From Gnetum montanum (taxonomy: Eukaryota > Streptophyta > Gnetopsida > Gnetales > Gnetaceae): a DNA stretch of 64,000 nt. The position numbers were made by a program, and so were the translations under genes. A model generated the notes under the pieces. That model was not told where the DNA came from. It worked only from the letters and a program-made list of their open reading frames with translations, and did not search any database. The first letter of the stretch is position 1, and every line of letters begins with the position of its first letter. This document shows, piece after piece, positions 46,311 to 59,145 of the stretch. Location of the stretch: the NCBI GenBank assembly GCA_015680685.1, contig MNCI01000270.1, positions 567,854 through 631,853 of the forward strand, read 5' to 3'.

Positions 46311-49242
46311 GCCTGAGGGTTTACCCAACCTGGGTTAGGACATTCAAGAAGTCTTGGCCACTCGTCCATTTGACACCCTCCTCCTCTATTCGTCCGAGAA
46401 GATGAATCTCCTGAGGGGAGATGGCCCTAGACCTAGGTTCAAATTTTCGGCAACAAGATGTCATAGGTCGTGTGCTTGTGTCGACCTTCATTCTTGGTGA
46501 TGAAGGTGTAAGTTTAAAGGATGAAGGCGTAGTTTTGGAGATGCTTTTGATGGTATTCCTCTTTGACACCTCGCTCGTCAGGTAGGTTTCTCACGTTGTA
46601 GGGTGAGGAAGTTGTTTGTTGCTACACAGGATGGAGGCTATCAAAGACACTGGCCTCCTGATGATGAATGGGGTTAGAGGTGTTAGCAGATGGGGTTGCA
46701 CAGCCGTGCCAATGAGTGATGCAGAGGTAGATGCTCATGGTGGGACTTTCAGTATGAAGGGCGACTATGGGCTTGGACTGACCATTGGTGGCATGGACGT
46801 ACTACGCTGAGGTGCACGAATCACAAATGGTTGGAAGGGTGGCATGGTATCATTGTCAATACCGATGGAATTGATTATGTAACCGACATTGTTGGCATTG
46901 AGGAGGTCAGTATAGACATACATGGTTTGGTTTTTAGGATGTACTGGGCTACTTTCATCTAGCACCAAATGCCCTAGGTCAATCAATCTTTGGATGTCAT
47001 CTTGCAATGATAGACAATAATCTATGGTATGATCACATAGTTGATGGTAATCGAAAAACCTGTCTAGCCTAAAACCTTTAGGGACTGGAGGTTCATTGGG
47101 CATGGCTAAAGAGGGATTTCTAAGGAGCTCGTAGTAGCGTCGATGCCTCATGTTTACTTCTTCTAACATTCTCTTGTGTTGAATGTATCCTACTGCCAAT
47201 AGTTGCTTTAGGAGTTCTAAAGGTTTGAGGGGAAGTGGAGTATATTTTGAATGATATTGACATTCAAAATTAGGTTTAGTATATGTAGATGTCTCAGGTG
47301 CGGGGGTGGTGGGTTGTAATGCTTGGCCCGGCTTAGGCCCTAAGTTAGTTGTAGGTATGGTCGGTTTCTTGTTATTCTTGTTTCTGCTGTTGCTATGTTT
47401 GGGCTTAGCCTCAGCTACCACAGTAGCCACCATGGTTGTTGGGGCCTTACCTTTGTCCTTCTGTTCCTATAAGTGACATAAGCTAGGTCTTTACTTGCCT
47501 TGGCTACGTCTTTTATGCTTTTCATCTAAGCGAAAGCTTGACTAAGTGAGCGTGGAGCAAGGTAATATAGTTTTGACTTGATGAAGTCGTTCACTGCACC
47601 CTTAAATACGACTAACAAATGAGCCTCCGCGATAGGTTCACAGATTTTTTTAATGGTTGCGCTCCATCGTTGAATGAATTTTTGGACTAGTTCTAGTGGG
47701 TCTTGCTTCATGCTCATCAGCTGATCTAGCGTGGTTTCTAGCTTCAAGATATACTTGAAGCGTGTCACAAACTGGGTCAAGAGTTCTTTCAAAGTTGAAA
47801 TGGATGAACATGGCAATGTGCGATACCACTCTAGGGCTTTCCTGGCTAGGGACATGGTGAATACGTGAATGATCGTATGCGGCCATTGTTGTAGCAACAA
47901 AGACTCTGACCGAAAAGTGATGAGATGTGTATTAGGATCTCCTTCACCATTGTACTTCATGAAGTGTGGGAGGGACATCTCGAGTGGTAATATCAAGGTA
48001 GGGATTGTAGGATTGACGGGGTCATCTTGGTAAAATTCCATGACTCATACCGTATTGGACCTAATAGCTTTGAGGCATTTTACTTCCTCGGTTAGGGTCT
48101 GAATAAGCTGAAATGCTTTGTCCAGACCGAGGGATGTTGTAGACGTCTGAGGGACTACGAAGATGACCCCCACAGGTGGCATGGTAACGGTGGAAATTTG
48201 ATCCATCAGCTGTGATGTTGGGGCCATCCCTACTAAAGGTATTTTTTACATTATACACCATCTAGTGGGTGGTATCATCGGAGCGGTACTAGTAGGTTGA
48301 GCTACCAAGTAGGCTGTTTGGATTACCAGTGGGATCCCCCCATGGCCCCGCGTCAAGTTGTGTTGTTTGGGGGGTCGAATAGACCTGAGGATGAGTGTAA
48401 TGAGACATCTTCAACAATTGCAGAATAGATGAGAAAGCAAACGGATGCCACCATATGGATGGGCCTGAGCCCATCACAGAGGGTGGGATGGTTACATACG
48501 TAGGAATTGGTAGGGGAGTTAGGTGCGGTTGTAGAGTAGGTACAATCTGGACATGTGGTAGAGTAGTCATGATAGGTGTGTTGCATGTTGCAGTAGCGTG
48601 CTGATAAACAGCTTACGGTGGCATAGTTGTTGCGGGTGCAACCGGGCGATAGGGGTGATGAGGTGCTATGAACGTAGCATGGCTACCAACTGTAGTTGCA
48701 GTTGTAGAATGTTGAAGCATAGGCGCGATGGTGAAGGGGGTGGCGATAGGCAGCGGGTTGGCCTAGAAGCACTAGGTAGGTAGGATAGGAATGGGGTTGG
48801 CTAGGCCTCCCTCGTCAGATTAGGAGTCAAGCTTCTCCTGCCCATCCTGAAAGATGTCATCCTGGTTGGACACTATGTCTTGTTGCCCCCTAAGCCTTGT
48901 CAACTAGATTAGTTGATCTAACAGCCTTTGGTTCGCTTGTGTCAAAGGTAGGGAAATGCCTTGGTGAGGAACGAATTTTTCCTCGTTGCAGTAAGCGAAC
49001 TCGAAGCTACGTTTTTCTTCGAGTTTGTGTGAATCTAAGGGTAGGTTAGCCTGCACCTTCGCGCAAAGGAAATTGTAATGCTCATGTTGCTAGGCCAGGC
49101 CCTCAGATCCTCAGTTTTGAATCCTGAGAGACCGACGTGCTTCTAGTGTTGGATTCAAACATTGTTCGGTACTAGTAGTACCTTGGGCTGCGAAGGGCAC
49201 CTCCATGTTGGAAATATCGATAGCAGTGGTGGTAGAAGTCAT
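46311..49242 (-). pseudogene. gag: gag of copy 3
   Basis: Start ATG at 49240-49242. The Pro/Thr/His-rich linker is at 48730-48290. The 171-codon frame 48041-47526 is a clear Retrotrans_gag domain: EMSLPHFMKYNGEGDPNTHL, KALEWYRTLPCSSISTLKEL, DPLELVQKFIQRW, VNDFIKSKLYYLAP. Frame 47433-46765 holds a Lys/Asn linker, KYTPLPLKPLELLKQLL, and the degenerate knuckle FDYHQLCDHTIDYCLSLQDD with IQRLIDLGHLV. The end RIEEEGVKWTSGQDFLNVL is near 46330. Stops and frame changes divide it into at least five pieces. Confidence 0.9.
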
Positions 49243-50067
49243 CATTAAGAAACTGATTATGCGAAAATGCTAGAAAATGTGGAAGAATAGAAGTATAAAA
49301 AATGAAAATAGGTGGCTTTTCGTCCTGTATGATCCCGGAGGGACCATCGAGGTGACCGACCTATGCCACACAAGATAGAATCAACCTCAAAGGATGTCAC
49401 ATTTTCACTTGTGCTAGCTAGGGTGCAGGACACATGTGGGACTACTATAGAAGAAGTAAGTTAAATCATTGTCCAAAGGCGTATTGTCTCATAGGATTCC
49501 GGAGGAATCGTTGAGGCGACCGATCTACACCACATGATGCACAAACAACCACAAAGGGTGTCGAGTCTACGCTAATGCAAGTCAGGGGTGGAAGGCATAC
49601 GAGACTACCATAAGACGAGCAAATTAACTAGAAACCAAGTAAATTTTGTGTCTCATGGGATCCCAGAGGGACTGTCGAGGTGACCATTCTATACTTCATG
49701 GAATGAGGTACAGAACACAGGCAAGAGAACCGTAGGATGGGAAAATTAACTAGTAATCTGGAAGGTTTTATGTCTCGTAGGGTCTCGGAGGGACTATCTA
49801 GGCGATCGATCTACACCACATGGCGTAGGGTGTAGTACACATGCAAGATGACCATAGAATAAGCTAGTTAACCGATGATTGGAGGCCTTGTGTTCTATGG
49901 GGCTCCAGAAGAACTGTCGGGGTGACTGATCTGCGCCGCATAGAATGCAAACAACCGCAAGAGGGTGTCACATCTACACTTGTGTGTATCAAGGCACAGA
50001 AGGCTGAAAAAACTACCATGACACATAGAAAAGACACCAAAAGGCCCTTCTTCTAGTGCTAGAAAAC
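49243..50067 (-). repeat. 5' leader of copy 3 with five repeat units
   Basis: Same five-unit leader as copy 2: anchors at about 49332, 49496, 49660, 49780 and 49908. Units contain CGACCGATCTACACCACA and a run such as AAACAACCACAAAGGGTGTC. Confidence 0.85.
50044..50062 (-). other. Primer-binding site of copy 3 (mutated)
   Basis: Next to the LTR edge the minus strand reads TAGCACTAGAAGAAGGGCC. Comparing the copies (24162-24186, 22014-22032, 2442-2461) gives a consensus TGGCGCTAGAAGGAGGGCC. The TGG start fits a tRNA CCA end; I do not assign the tRNA. Confidence 0.65.
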
Positions 50068-51756
50068 TATAGTAACCAAAAATGTCAGTGGCTGGAAGAA
50101 TGCCAAGGTCAGCAGACACAATAGTTCCAACCCCGTGCCCATGGGAGGGCGGTGCTAGGTGTGTGCGAACACAGGGTGCCCTGAATGGTTTGGTCAATCA
50201 AATAGGGACTTACATCGGTGTCAATATAGCCTTTTGAAATATAAACTATATGAGTTGTGAGATGGTGCTTATGGGTAATTACAATGGGAAAAGAAAGGGA
50301 CTAAAAAAATGCAACAACAATGCGAAATAGTGAATAAACGTAAGTGTGACAATGATATGAGAAGATGCTTGAAGGTAAAAAAAAAAGAATAATACAAGGA
50401 AGCCAGAAAGTAAATAAGAGGTAACATAAGATACAGTTAGGAACATGCATCGCCTTAGAGCTATAAATTTGTCTAGTCAGGGGGTGGTACAATTGGCTGC
50501 ACGACATGACGGAGTGCAGAAATTTTTGAGTGATCAAAGCATGCCAAGAAATAGGAATAGCTATGTACTTGGACATAGATTTCACATATATACAATGTGG
50601 GTGGGATCCTACGAAGGTGGTAGCATGAGACCCTGGGCTTTATGCCAGTTGAGAGAGGTTCTTTTTACAGATTGCTGGCCTCTCCTTTTCTTTTCCTTAT
50701 TGTGATATTGCAAGTATTTCTCTTTGTTTGATTCAGGCAAGGAGACTCCCCTTTTTCTTTTTTTTCATGGACCCTTTTTGTGCTGCTTGATAGGCTATTT
50801 ATAGGGCTGAAGGTAAGCTGAGGTGACCGTTTGAATACTACGTTGTTCCAGACTTGTGTCAACTTACTGGCATTAGTCGAGCCATTTGTGACCATTGAGC
50901 TTGCAAGACCATTGTGATGTAAGCAATAACTGCGATCCTACTACATCATGACTGCACCACCAGCTCCTAGAGGCATATGCCAATGGTTTGATTGAGGTGG
51001 AGTGCATTGATGTTGCACAGCCACCTGCCTGTCACGCTGTGTTTTACGACGTGGCTTGCTTATCGTGGCGTAGCACCTTGCCATGTGTCTTGCCATACGT
51101 CACATACTTGCTACATGATGCTACACTACGTAGCATAGTGTAGCATAGCGATTGGGACAGTTTTGCTGATTTTTAGCTTATTCTGCCATAATGCAAGTTC
51201 TATGGACTTTGCTGATTTCTCCTTTCGAACTGCCTTCTGTCCCTTTCCACAGGACTGCTATGCCTTGCTGCACCATGTAGCTCAGCGTAGCGTAGCAACA
51301 GACATGGTCTGTCGCTTCCTGGTGAAAAGAGATATCATTGCAGAACTTGAGATTGGATGAGGGAGGTGAGTAGTGAAGTTGTTACTATGCTACGCCATAT
51401 GTCATCGCGCAGCGCAACATCTCGTTCCACCATTGTTTTCTGAGGCTTGCTACGCTACACATCGTAGTGTATCAGGCTTTGTGACTTAGAAAACTTGCTG
51501 AACTACTTCTCCTGTGCACTTAGGCTACTATCACTGATTCTAGACACTATTTCTGAGTAGGCTGCTAGCTATTCAGACTACTTTGGTGGGCGGGCGAGTT
51601 GGTACGGAACTCGCCCATGCCTAAAGTAGAAAATTTACCAAATTGGCCATCCTGGACTCAGAACGTTCTTTTCCCAATGAACTACTATGGTGCTGTGTAG
51701 ACTGCAAGAGCCTGGTGAGGCCAGGATGACCTTGCATTTTCTTTTATGGTGTTTTA
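50068..51756 (-). mobile_element. 5' LTR of copy 3 (1689 bp)
   Basis: Aligned end to end with 33295-34990. Outer edge GGTGTTTTA (TG..CA has become TA on this strand); inner edge TATAGTAACC. TATA box at 50796-50803 (minus strand TATAAATA). Palindromic TACGCTA-type words at about 51115-51145, 51255-51300 and 51450-51475. Confidence 0.92.
50796..50803 (-). promoter_or_regulatory. TATA box of the copy 3 5' LTR
   Basis: Minus strand CCCTATAAATAGCC. The same box is present at 34035, 22788, about 24915 and 3106 in the other LTRs; it would drive the genomic RNA. Confidence 0.65.
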
Positions 51757-51761
51757 GTGGG
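51757..51761. repeat. Target-site duplication GTGGG (right)
   Basis: Matches 33290-33294. Sequence to the right (from 51762) is therefore the former continuation of the sequence ending at 33294. Confidence 0.9.
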
Positions 51762-53330
51762 AATACAGCAAACTACGACCTAAGGCTAACTGTCTAGATG
51801 CCACAACTAGTCCGTCTGCAGAGTTCAACCAGATCGCGCATGTAACAAACTTTCTGGATGTGAAAATATGACAAATTTCTTAATTTTGCTAAAAAAAATT
51901 CTAAACCCATCCTAACACCATTGATAATTCCCAAAAACCTAGGATTTTTGTTGAAAAAATTTTCAAAAGTATCAACGTTGCCCATCTCCATGGGGGTAAA
52001 TCTATTAAAACCAAGAATTTCAACATACATCGATCTATGAAAAAGTTTACCAAAACTTAATCAGATATCCAAATTTCATGATTCCATAGCTATTGGAATT
52101 TTTAAAAATTAATCTAAAAACAAAAAAATTCCTAACCTTTCTTGAAGAAAAAAAAATGCAAAAGTAACATTAAAAAAATAGCCAAAATCACAAACCCACT
52201 ATGTACTGGCTAATTGAAAAATTCATAGAAAATCAACTATAAGTCAAAATTTAGGGGTTTAAAAACTAGTTTGACCAAAAAAACATAGTACTACAACCAT
52301 ATGGTGATAAAAATATAAAAATCCTATCATTTGGATACAAAAAAAAAATACAAAAGTGGTGTTACTTTTTGGCTCCAAACTACAAAAAAATGCATAGGAA
52401 AGACTAAAACAAATTTTTAATTCACTATACACCAATCCCACAACTAGATCAACAATGAAAACCCATGAACATGGACTATATATAATGTAGGAATTTTATA
52501 AAATTTAATTTTAACAAATACCTAAACCTACATAAGCAAAAATTCCCAAGTTTTTAGCAAAATTTCTTACGAAATGGTTAGGGATTATGTACCTGGGAGT
52601 GATGGTAGAAGAACCCTTACCAATAAAGGGCTATGGTAGGTTGGAGAGGCCTTTACTAGTAACATTAGCATTCTAAAAGGTTGGATTTTTGCTAGTTGTA
52701 AGCCTCCTCTTTGACATCTTAAAGAAGGAGCATTGAAATTGACAAAACCTTCACACTTATGGAGACTCCTGTAGTAATTGCACGTGTTCCTTGGGGTAGA
52801 AATGTTGGACTATGTTGGGAATAGGTGTGGTGGAGGTAAGAAATGGATCAGAGCTCTGATGCTAGGCACTATAGGTTAAGAGTGTTGAGAGAATTATGAT
52901 TTGTGTAAACTCGTAATTTGGAAATCACTCTTAAACTTATGGACCTACCTTCAAAACTTTGGTTTCTCCAAAATACTCACACAAGTTCCACTAAACTTAA
53001 TGATCATAATTAGAAAGTGGAACTACACTAGGTAAGTGGGAAATTGATTCATGAAAAAAATCAAATTTAAGATGGGTCCCACTAGGTGCCTATGCAACAA
53101 GCTAATGAAAAATCATACTACACTTGGATTTGAGCCTTCTCATAGTAACTATGTTGGGGTTTAAGAATCCAAAATCCTTGAAATAGATTTTGAACTCCAA
53201 ATACTACCAAAACCCACCTCAAAACCATCCATACATGCCATAAAACCTTATGCCCAAAGTGGGAAACTAGGTGTTAAACATTGATAGAAACAAGATCTCA
53301 AGGAAGGCCAAAACTCATACTAAGACTTGT
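51762..53330. other. AT-rich DNA, no gene recognised
   Basis: Clear drop in GC compared with the elements to the left, with A- and T-runs in 51840-52560. The short ORFs on either strand have no family signature. Confidence 0.5.
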
Positions 53331-55090
53331 CATCTAGAGTAACTACATTGGCCAATAGGCTAACTACCCTAGACAAAATAGTCATAAATGGGATAATGTC
53401 TTGTACCATCAAACAAACTCTTGATCCAGTCAAAAATTATCAAACCATGCACCAAACCCTAACCAAAACCTTTGATAACTGGTCAAAACTAGTCAAAAAG
53501 CATTAAAAATAATTTTCCTTACATGGACTATGCTAGGGGAGATCTCAACTAGACTGGCCAACATAGTCCCAATGTAGTTAAGTAAGGAATAAACACCAAA
53601 AACCAGAAATAACCTCCAAACTAACATATCATAAGCTAAGCACTCCTTTAGAACCACTAATGATCTTACATTGGCAAATTGTAAGAAAAAAGTAAGCCAA
53701 ATCCTATTTCCACCTTGGGACTACATTGAGGAAGCTTAGAACTACGTTGGCCAACATAGTCTCACTTCCAAAACACCAAAATGGATTACCAACATGTTGA
53801 ATCAACTTCTCAGTGTATCATCTCAACCTCAAAACCCTAGTGGTACATTCAAATGCCACTAAACCATGGAAATTAAGCTAAAATTTTTTAAAAAAATTAT
53901 CACATTCCCCCATATATGTTGGGAATATGCTAGCCAACATAGTCCCAATGAGGAATGACCATGCTAAGATACAAAAAATATCCAAAATCAACTATCCTAG
54001 GCCAAAACCTTTGCCAAGAACATTAGTAACCCTAGGAATGCACAAGCTTGGTCGATTGATCATGAAAATACAATTAGAGCTAAGATTTTCATGTGATTAT
54101 GCTAGAGCAAGCTAGGACTATGCTAGCTAGCTAGTGTAGTCCCAACATAGTCCTTGCTCCAGAGTAGTTATGCCAATACTAAAATCATCAAAAACTAATC
54201 ATCTTGAGCCAAAACCCAAACTGGAAACACCAATAACTAAAGGAGCTAAAAACTTAGTCGATCAAGCATAAAACTCCACCAAAAGTTAAGATTCACATGG
54301 TGCTACGTTGAGGCAACCCTAGACTACCTTGGCCAACATAGTCCTAGCATATTCAGGACCCTAGGATGGTTTGACTGATACTACACAACTCAAAATGACA
54401 TAAAATTTGAATTAGAAAGTCCAAAAAGCCTTGAAACCTTGAAGATAGTCATAATTTAATCTTGATCATGAAAAGCTCAAAACTTATCCTAACTATGTTG
54501 AGATAGGCTTGGACTACATTGGCCATCATAGTTCCAGTGTAGTGATGGTGTTGGGCAAGTTTGACTAGTGCCACAACACTCTGAATGATTCAAAAATTGG
54601 CTTGAAATCCTAGAACCATGAAAATACTAGATTTAGTTGATCTACATTGAGATCATACTAGACTACATTGGCTAGTTTAGTCTAGTGGGAAATGGTGTCA
54701 AACATCACTTTTAGTAGCATATTTTACCTTTCAAATGTTCAATTTAGCCCTTCCAAAACCTTGTGTTGCCCTAGGAAGTTGAAAATGCACCAGTTTCAAT
54801 CCTAAAATCCCATAAATTCAATTTCCACATGCATCTATGTTGGCCAACATAGTCACCAATTTTGGCATCATTTCCAACTTCTAGAGGGTGAAAACGAAGT
54901 CAAAATGCATTAATCTTCAACCCTAGTTTGTTGCACAAGTCATACATACCATTAAGAACTCAAAAATGGCCATAAAAAACCTAGAAAACCATCTACTATT
55001 ACCAACTATGTGGGGGCCTGGGCTGACTACACTTGCCAACATAGTCCCCAGGAGAGCCCAATGTAGTCACAATAAAAGGTCTCAATTTTG
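53330..55090. repeat. Degenerate tandem array, about 190-bp period, palindromic core
   Basis: A palindromic core (GTTGGCCAAC flanked by CTA..TATG / CATA..TAG) or a decayed form recurs at about 53356, 53556, 53749, 53933, 54130, 54331, 54521, 54671, 54842 and 55035: spacings mostly 170-200 bp. Between cores a second word (CCAAAACCTTTGxxAA..) also recurs, at about 53462, 54003 and 54207. The regular period argues for a tandem array and not for chance. Confidence 0.75.
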
Positions 55091-57070
55091 ACTTCAAACA
55101 ACCTGCAAATGACCTCATCAAGTGTCTAAACTCACTTGTCAATCTTTTAGACCAAAACCATGTCCCATAAATGACTAAAAATTAGCAAAATATAATCCTA
55201 TTTGACCAACATTGAGCATCTTTTATCATATTTTTCACACCTTGACTAATTTGGCCTTGTTCCATTGTACTTCAACTTGTTTTAACCTTGTTGGCCATAT
55301 TCAATCACCACTTCATCATCAATTAGCCTTATTTGGATTCTACTTGGCTTTAGTTTCACTATTTCTACTTATTATTTCTTTTGTAACCTTAATTAACCTT
55401 CTGTGACCTTTGATTGGTGTTACTTGATGGGGTTTGATCATCATTTGATGTCATTCAACCATGATATGGCCTCCTAAGACCTAAAACTAGTAAAGTATAA
55501 GCATAGTTGACCATGTTTGACCTTATATTGCACCTAGTAACCTTTGTTGATCATGTTGTGACTTGTTTGGCATCTATTTAACTTTTTTGATCCAATTTTG
55601 CTTTATTATCACAGTATTTTGCTTTATTTTGACATTATTTAATCATTTTATCACACAATTTCACTTGATGTGCTTATGTTGTGATGCAAGAATGAGCTAG
55701 GAGAATAAGAAAGCAAATTTGACTAGCCTTAAAGCCTACATGAACCCCTCTCATGATGTTGTTAGACCAATTTAACCTAAAATATCCAAGCAGTAAGCCT
55801 CAAGACCATTCTATCATACAACATTGACATGCTAAGGTAGCCTAATGACCATTAACCTTGAAGCTAAAAGCATCACAGAGGATCGCTTAGTCAAAGCTCC
55901 CATCTAAGACCATGATGGTGAGGAGAAAACACATGAAACCAAGTTCCTCACTAGAACTTAACCCTACTCAAGACAACATCAAACCATTTTAATGCAACAT
56001 TAAATCCATTACATAGCCTTGATTACATCTAACACTTAAATGTTTTCTTGTACTATTGTTTATCATTATTGATAGGTTGTAACGAATGACCAATGTTGAT
56101 GACTCCAATGGACTACAACAAGTGAACTTGCATGCCCTCTCTATCTCTTCTTGTTTGACACAAAGAATGAAATGCAAATCTTTGTGAATTCGATGCACAT
56201 CGCATGGATCTCTCTCTATGTTATAACAATAGTAACCTATGGTAACCTAGTCTACTAGTTGTATTGTGTGGCCTTATGAATTATCTTGTAACAACATGTT
56301 TTCTTTATCTTGTTTTCTTGTTCTCATAGAGTTATACTTGTGGGATGAAGCCTGACATCATGCAAAGGATCAACTCATTACTATAAAAGGTTACCACGTG
56401 ACGTTGATGCATAAGATTTGGTTAGTTTGTCTTGCCATACAAAGAGTGCTTGTTTCATAATCCCTATCATTGCTCTTCTTAGAACCCAATTCCATAGCCT
56501 AATTATGACCTTCCTCATCCTAATGATAATGGTAACTCATGTTTGACACTCATGCGTTATGGCCATTTGACATCTCATTCATCATGCTCCACCATTAAGT
56601 TCATTGAATGTAACACATCTCATTCAATATGAAAAACAAATCAAACCATGCCTTAGTGATAACCATATGAAGGTTTCATCCCCTAAAAAGTGGAAAAGTA
56701 AATTGCCAAGATGTTAAATAACCAATGAGGAACAAAAGATAAACTAATGGCAACAAACATGCAAAGGGAGAAGCCTAACATCCAAAGAAACCTTGGAGTA
56801 AGGCATTGGTTCCTCAAAAATATTACTGAGTGGCCAACACTTCAAAGCATAAAGCACAACGCCTCAATTCATTGTTCAAAATGTCAATTCCATACTATAG
56901 CCATGGTGTCAACTTGTAGAACTCATTATTAATCCCCAAGACCATGCCTTTGTGAAAAAAATATAACCTGCAAATTTTACCACCTCATCATAACCTTATT
57001 CCATTATCACAAGCACTCTTTGGCATGGTTGAACACTATAAGATCAAGTGTGAAGAGGAAATGTTGATGA
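55090..57070. other. AT-rich DNA, no gene recognised
   Basis: No conserved protein block, array or LTR edge recognised on either strand. If the PPT at 57133 is real, part of this may be the decayed 3' end of an element. Confidence 0.45.
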
Positions 57071-57935
57071 TGGGCTTGTAGTACTATTTTGTATTCTTTG
57101 TCAATGTCTCTTATGTCAATCCTCCAAACATCAACAAAGAGGGACCAATGAAACACCACCTAAAAAATGCATGTTGTAACCTACAATCTTCACCATCCAA
57201 TTTGAGGTAATATTTTATTATCAATGCGAGATTTTTAGCCCATGAGCTACAATCTTGCATACCATAACTTTTTGGGATTGAAAAATGCCTCATAAGTTGC
57301 TACTACCTTACTTCCCAGGTGAAAAACGTAATGTCATGTTTATATTTGGGCTTGAGAAGGTTGAAAATGCCAGATTTGGCATTTTAATGATTTTTTGTGG
57401 GTGTATAAACTCAACTACAATGGAACACCTACACCTAGTTTTGGTGATGTTGGATTTTCATTTTCTAGAAATTCCTAGCGTAGTTAGCAAAAAATCCAAT
57501 GTGGATGTTTCAAGGCCAACATTGGAGTTGTTGGGTTTTACATTTTCCCAGCAATGACCAGCATAATCACAACAAATTTTCAGCAATCTTCACAAGGCCA
57601 ACATAGTTAAGGTGAACCTAGCATAGTCAAAAAAGTTTGTTTACTATTTTTAGTATGCAAATGTGTTTTGATGGCTTTGGTGTATCAAAACTTGTCATAA
57701 ATGATCAACTACATTGGGATAATAGCTTGCTACACTTGCAATCAACATCAATCTATCAACAATCATGGCAAAGGTATATAGCCCAAAATCAACAACCTAA
57801 GACCTATAAAAGCCAAACATAAATGCATTGAGGTTCTGAAATTTTGAACTATCTCAAATGAACATTTGTGTAACCCATAGCATTTTCTTATAACCTTAAG
57901 AAATTTTGAGAGTAGTTTGGTATCTATGTTTGGCA
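57070..57935 (+). mobile_element. PPT and LTR start of a related plus-strand element
   Basis: 57070-57147 reads as the counterpart of 35068-34991 on the other strand, including the PPT form AAAGAGGGACCAA, followed at 57148 by TGAAACACCACC, the family A LTR start. A TATA-like CCTATAAAAGCC lies at about 57803-57814. A TTTGGCACCAGAGATTCC stretch at 57928-57946 could be a PBS, which would end the LTR near 57930. The LTR body is too diverged from family A to align by eye. Confidence 0.5.
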
Positions 57936-58450
57936 CCAGAGATTCCCAACATGATATAATTACATCAAGAGTGGACCACCACCTGTAACCAAAGTTGTAG
58001 ATTTGAATAGAAACTAGTAAGAAGTTCTTAATGATTGGGGTTGGAAAGTACTTGGATCATGGAGTTTGATTGCAAAACACAACCTACTAGCTCCAACAGG
58101 CTTCAAGCTCCATCCAAACAAGCTTCTTATGCATTTAAGCACATAATTTATACTTTTTAAAAATCTAAACTTTGAAAATTTTTGCTATTTTAATAAATTT
58201 TTCCAATTCATTCATAGTGCAAATTTATTTCAAGTTTAATTTTTATGTTTATTTTCATTCGAATTTGTAGTTATATTCTCATTTCCATTTTCATTTACAT
58301 TTTCTAAGTCCTTGGGTGATCAACTAGACCATCTAGGGCACCTTGGATCCTATTTCTCAAAGGCCCTTCAGATCCAAGGTTAGGTTGTTCCACTTGGGAT
58401 TCTTGATTCTTCCAATGATCAAATTTTCTAGGTGCTACAAGGGGTTACTT
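57936..58450. other. No gene recognised
   Basis: AT-rich; contains no protein block I can identify. Confidence 0.45.
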
Positions 58451-58459
58451 TGTCATATA

Positions 58460-59145
58460 TATGGCATCCTTTTCAACCATATAGTGTGTAACTATACAAG
58501 AGGTTACTTCTGTGGCATAGCATCATCCTTATAATAGGTGTATGGACAATGTTCTCTTTTCTTCCCTTGATTTTTTGTTCTTTTCTTTCACACACTATCA
58601 CTCCTACTTTTCTTGTACTATATTTCTCTATTTTTTCTTTCATCCCCTTTTCTTTTCTATTTCTATTCCTTTCTATATTCAGCATTAGTGAGGCCTAACA
58701 AGTGTCTCTTCCCAAATGCAATGAGAAAGTATTAAGTGTAGAGTGACATAAGATGTTTGAAGCATGCATATAAGTGAGGTAAGGTAGAGGTTGGCTCTAG
58801 GGATCTAGTTGTGTTCCATTTCTATGGCATAGCACCCCATCATTGGTGTATTGGTAATGTTTCTAATATGCATTTACTACTCTTTATTTATCTCCATTTT
58901 TACGTTCCACTATCTTCCTTTCTTTCTCTTTTTATGCTCAAAATTGGTGAGACCTAATGAATGTCTCTACTTTATTCCAATAAGGGTGTGATTAAGAGAA
59001 TGAAGTGGGTTAAGGAGTCCTTTCTTTATATTGCTATGTGTACTTTCTAAAAATCTAGCTACATCCAATTTCTATAACATAGAACTCCACTATAGGTGTA
59101 ACAACGATAACCCAAACTTCTTCCCCTATTCTGCTACTTTATTAA
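58460..59145. repeat. Three diverged tandem units of about 250-310 bp
   Basis: The word (GG/AA)CATAG(C/A)A...CC...TAGGTGTA recurs at about 58516, 58826 and 59076. ATT(A/G)GTGAG(G/A)CCTAA...GTCTCT recurs at 58684 and 58940. CT-rich runs separate them. Confidence 0.65.

Larger units (their letters stand above)
33295..51756 (-). mobile_element. Complete 18.5-kb Tat/Ogre-type LTR retrotransposon, copy 3
   Basis: Two LTRs of about 1.69 kb in the same (minus) orientation, a five-base target duplication, PBS- and PPT-like sites, and the domain order Gag, protease, reverse transcriptase, gypsy RNase H, second RNase H, integrase. The dual RNase H and the Gag/RT sequence type place it in the Tat lineage of Ty3/gypsy. 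An approximately 5-kb block with a spliced gene on the opposite strand separates protease from reverse transcriptase. All protein frames carry stops, so the element cannot move by itself. LTR divergence is high, so the insertion is old. Confidence 0.92.
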
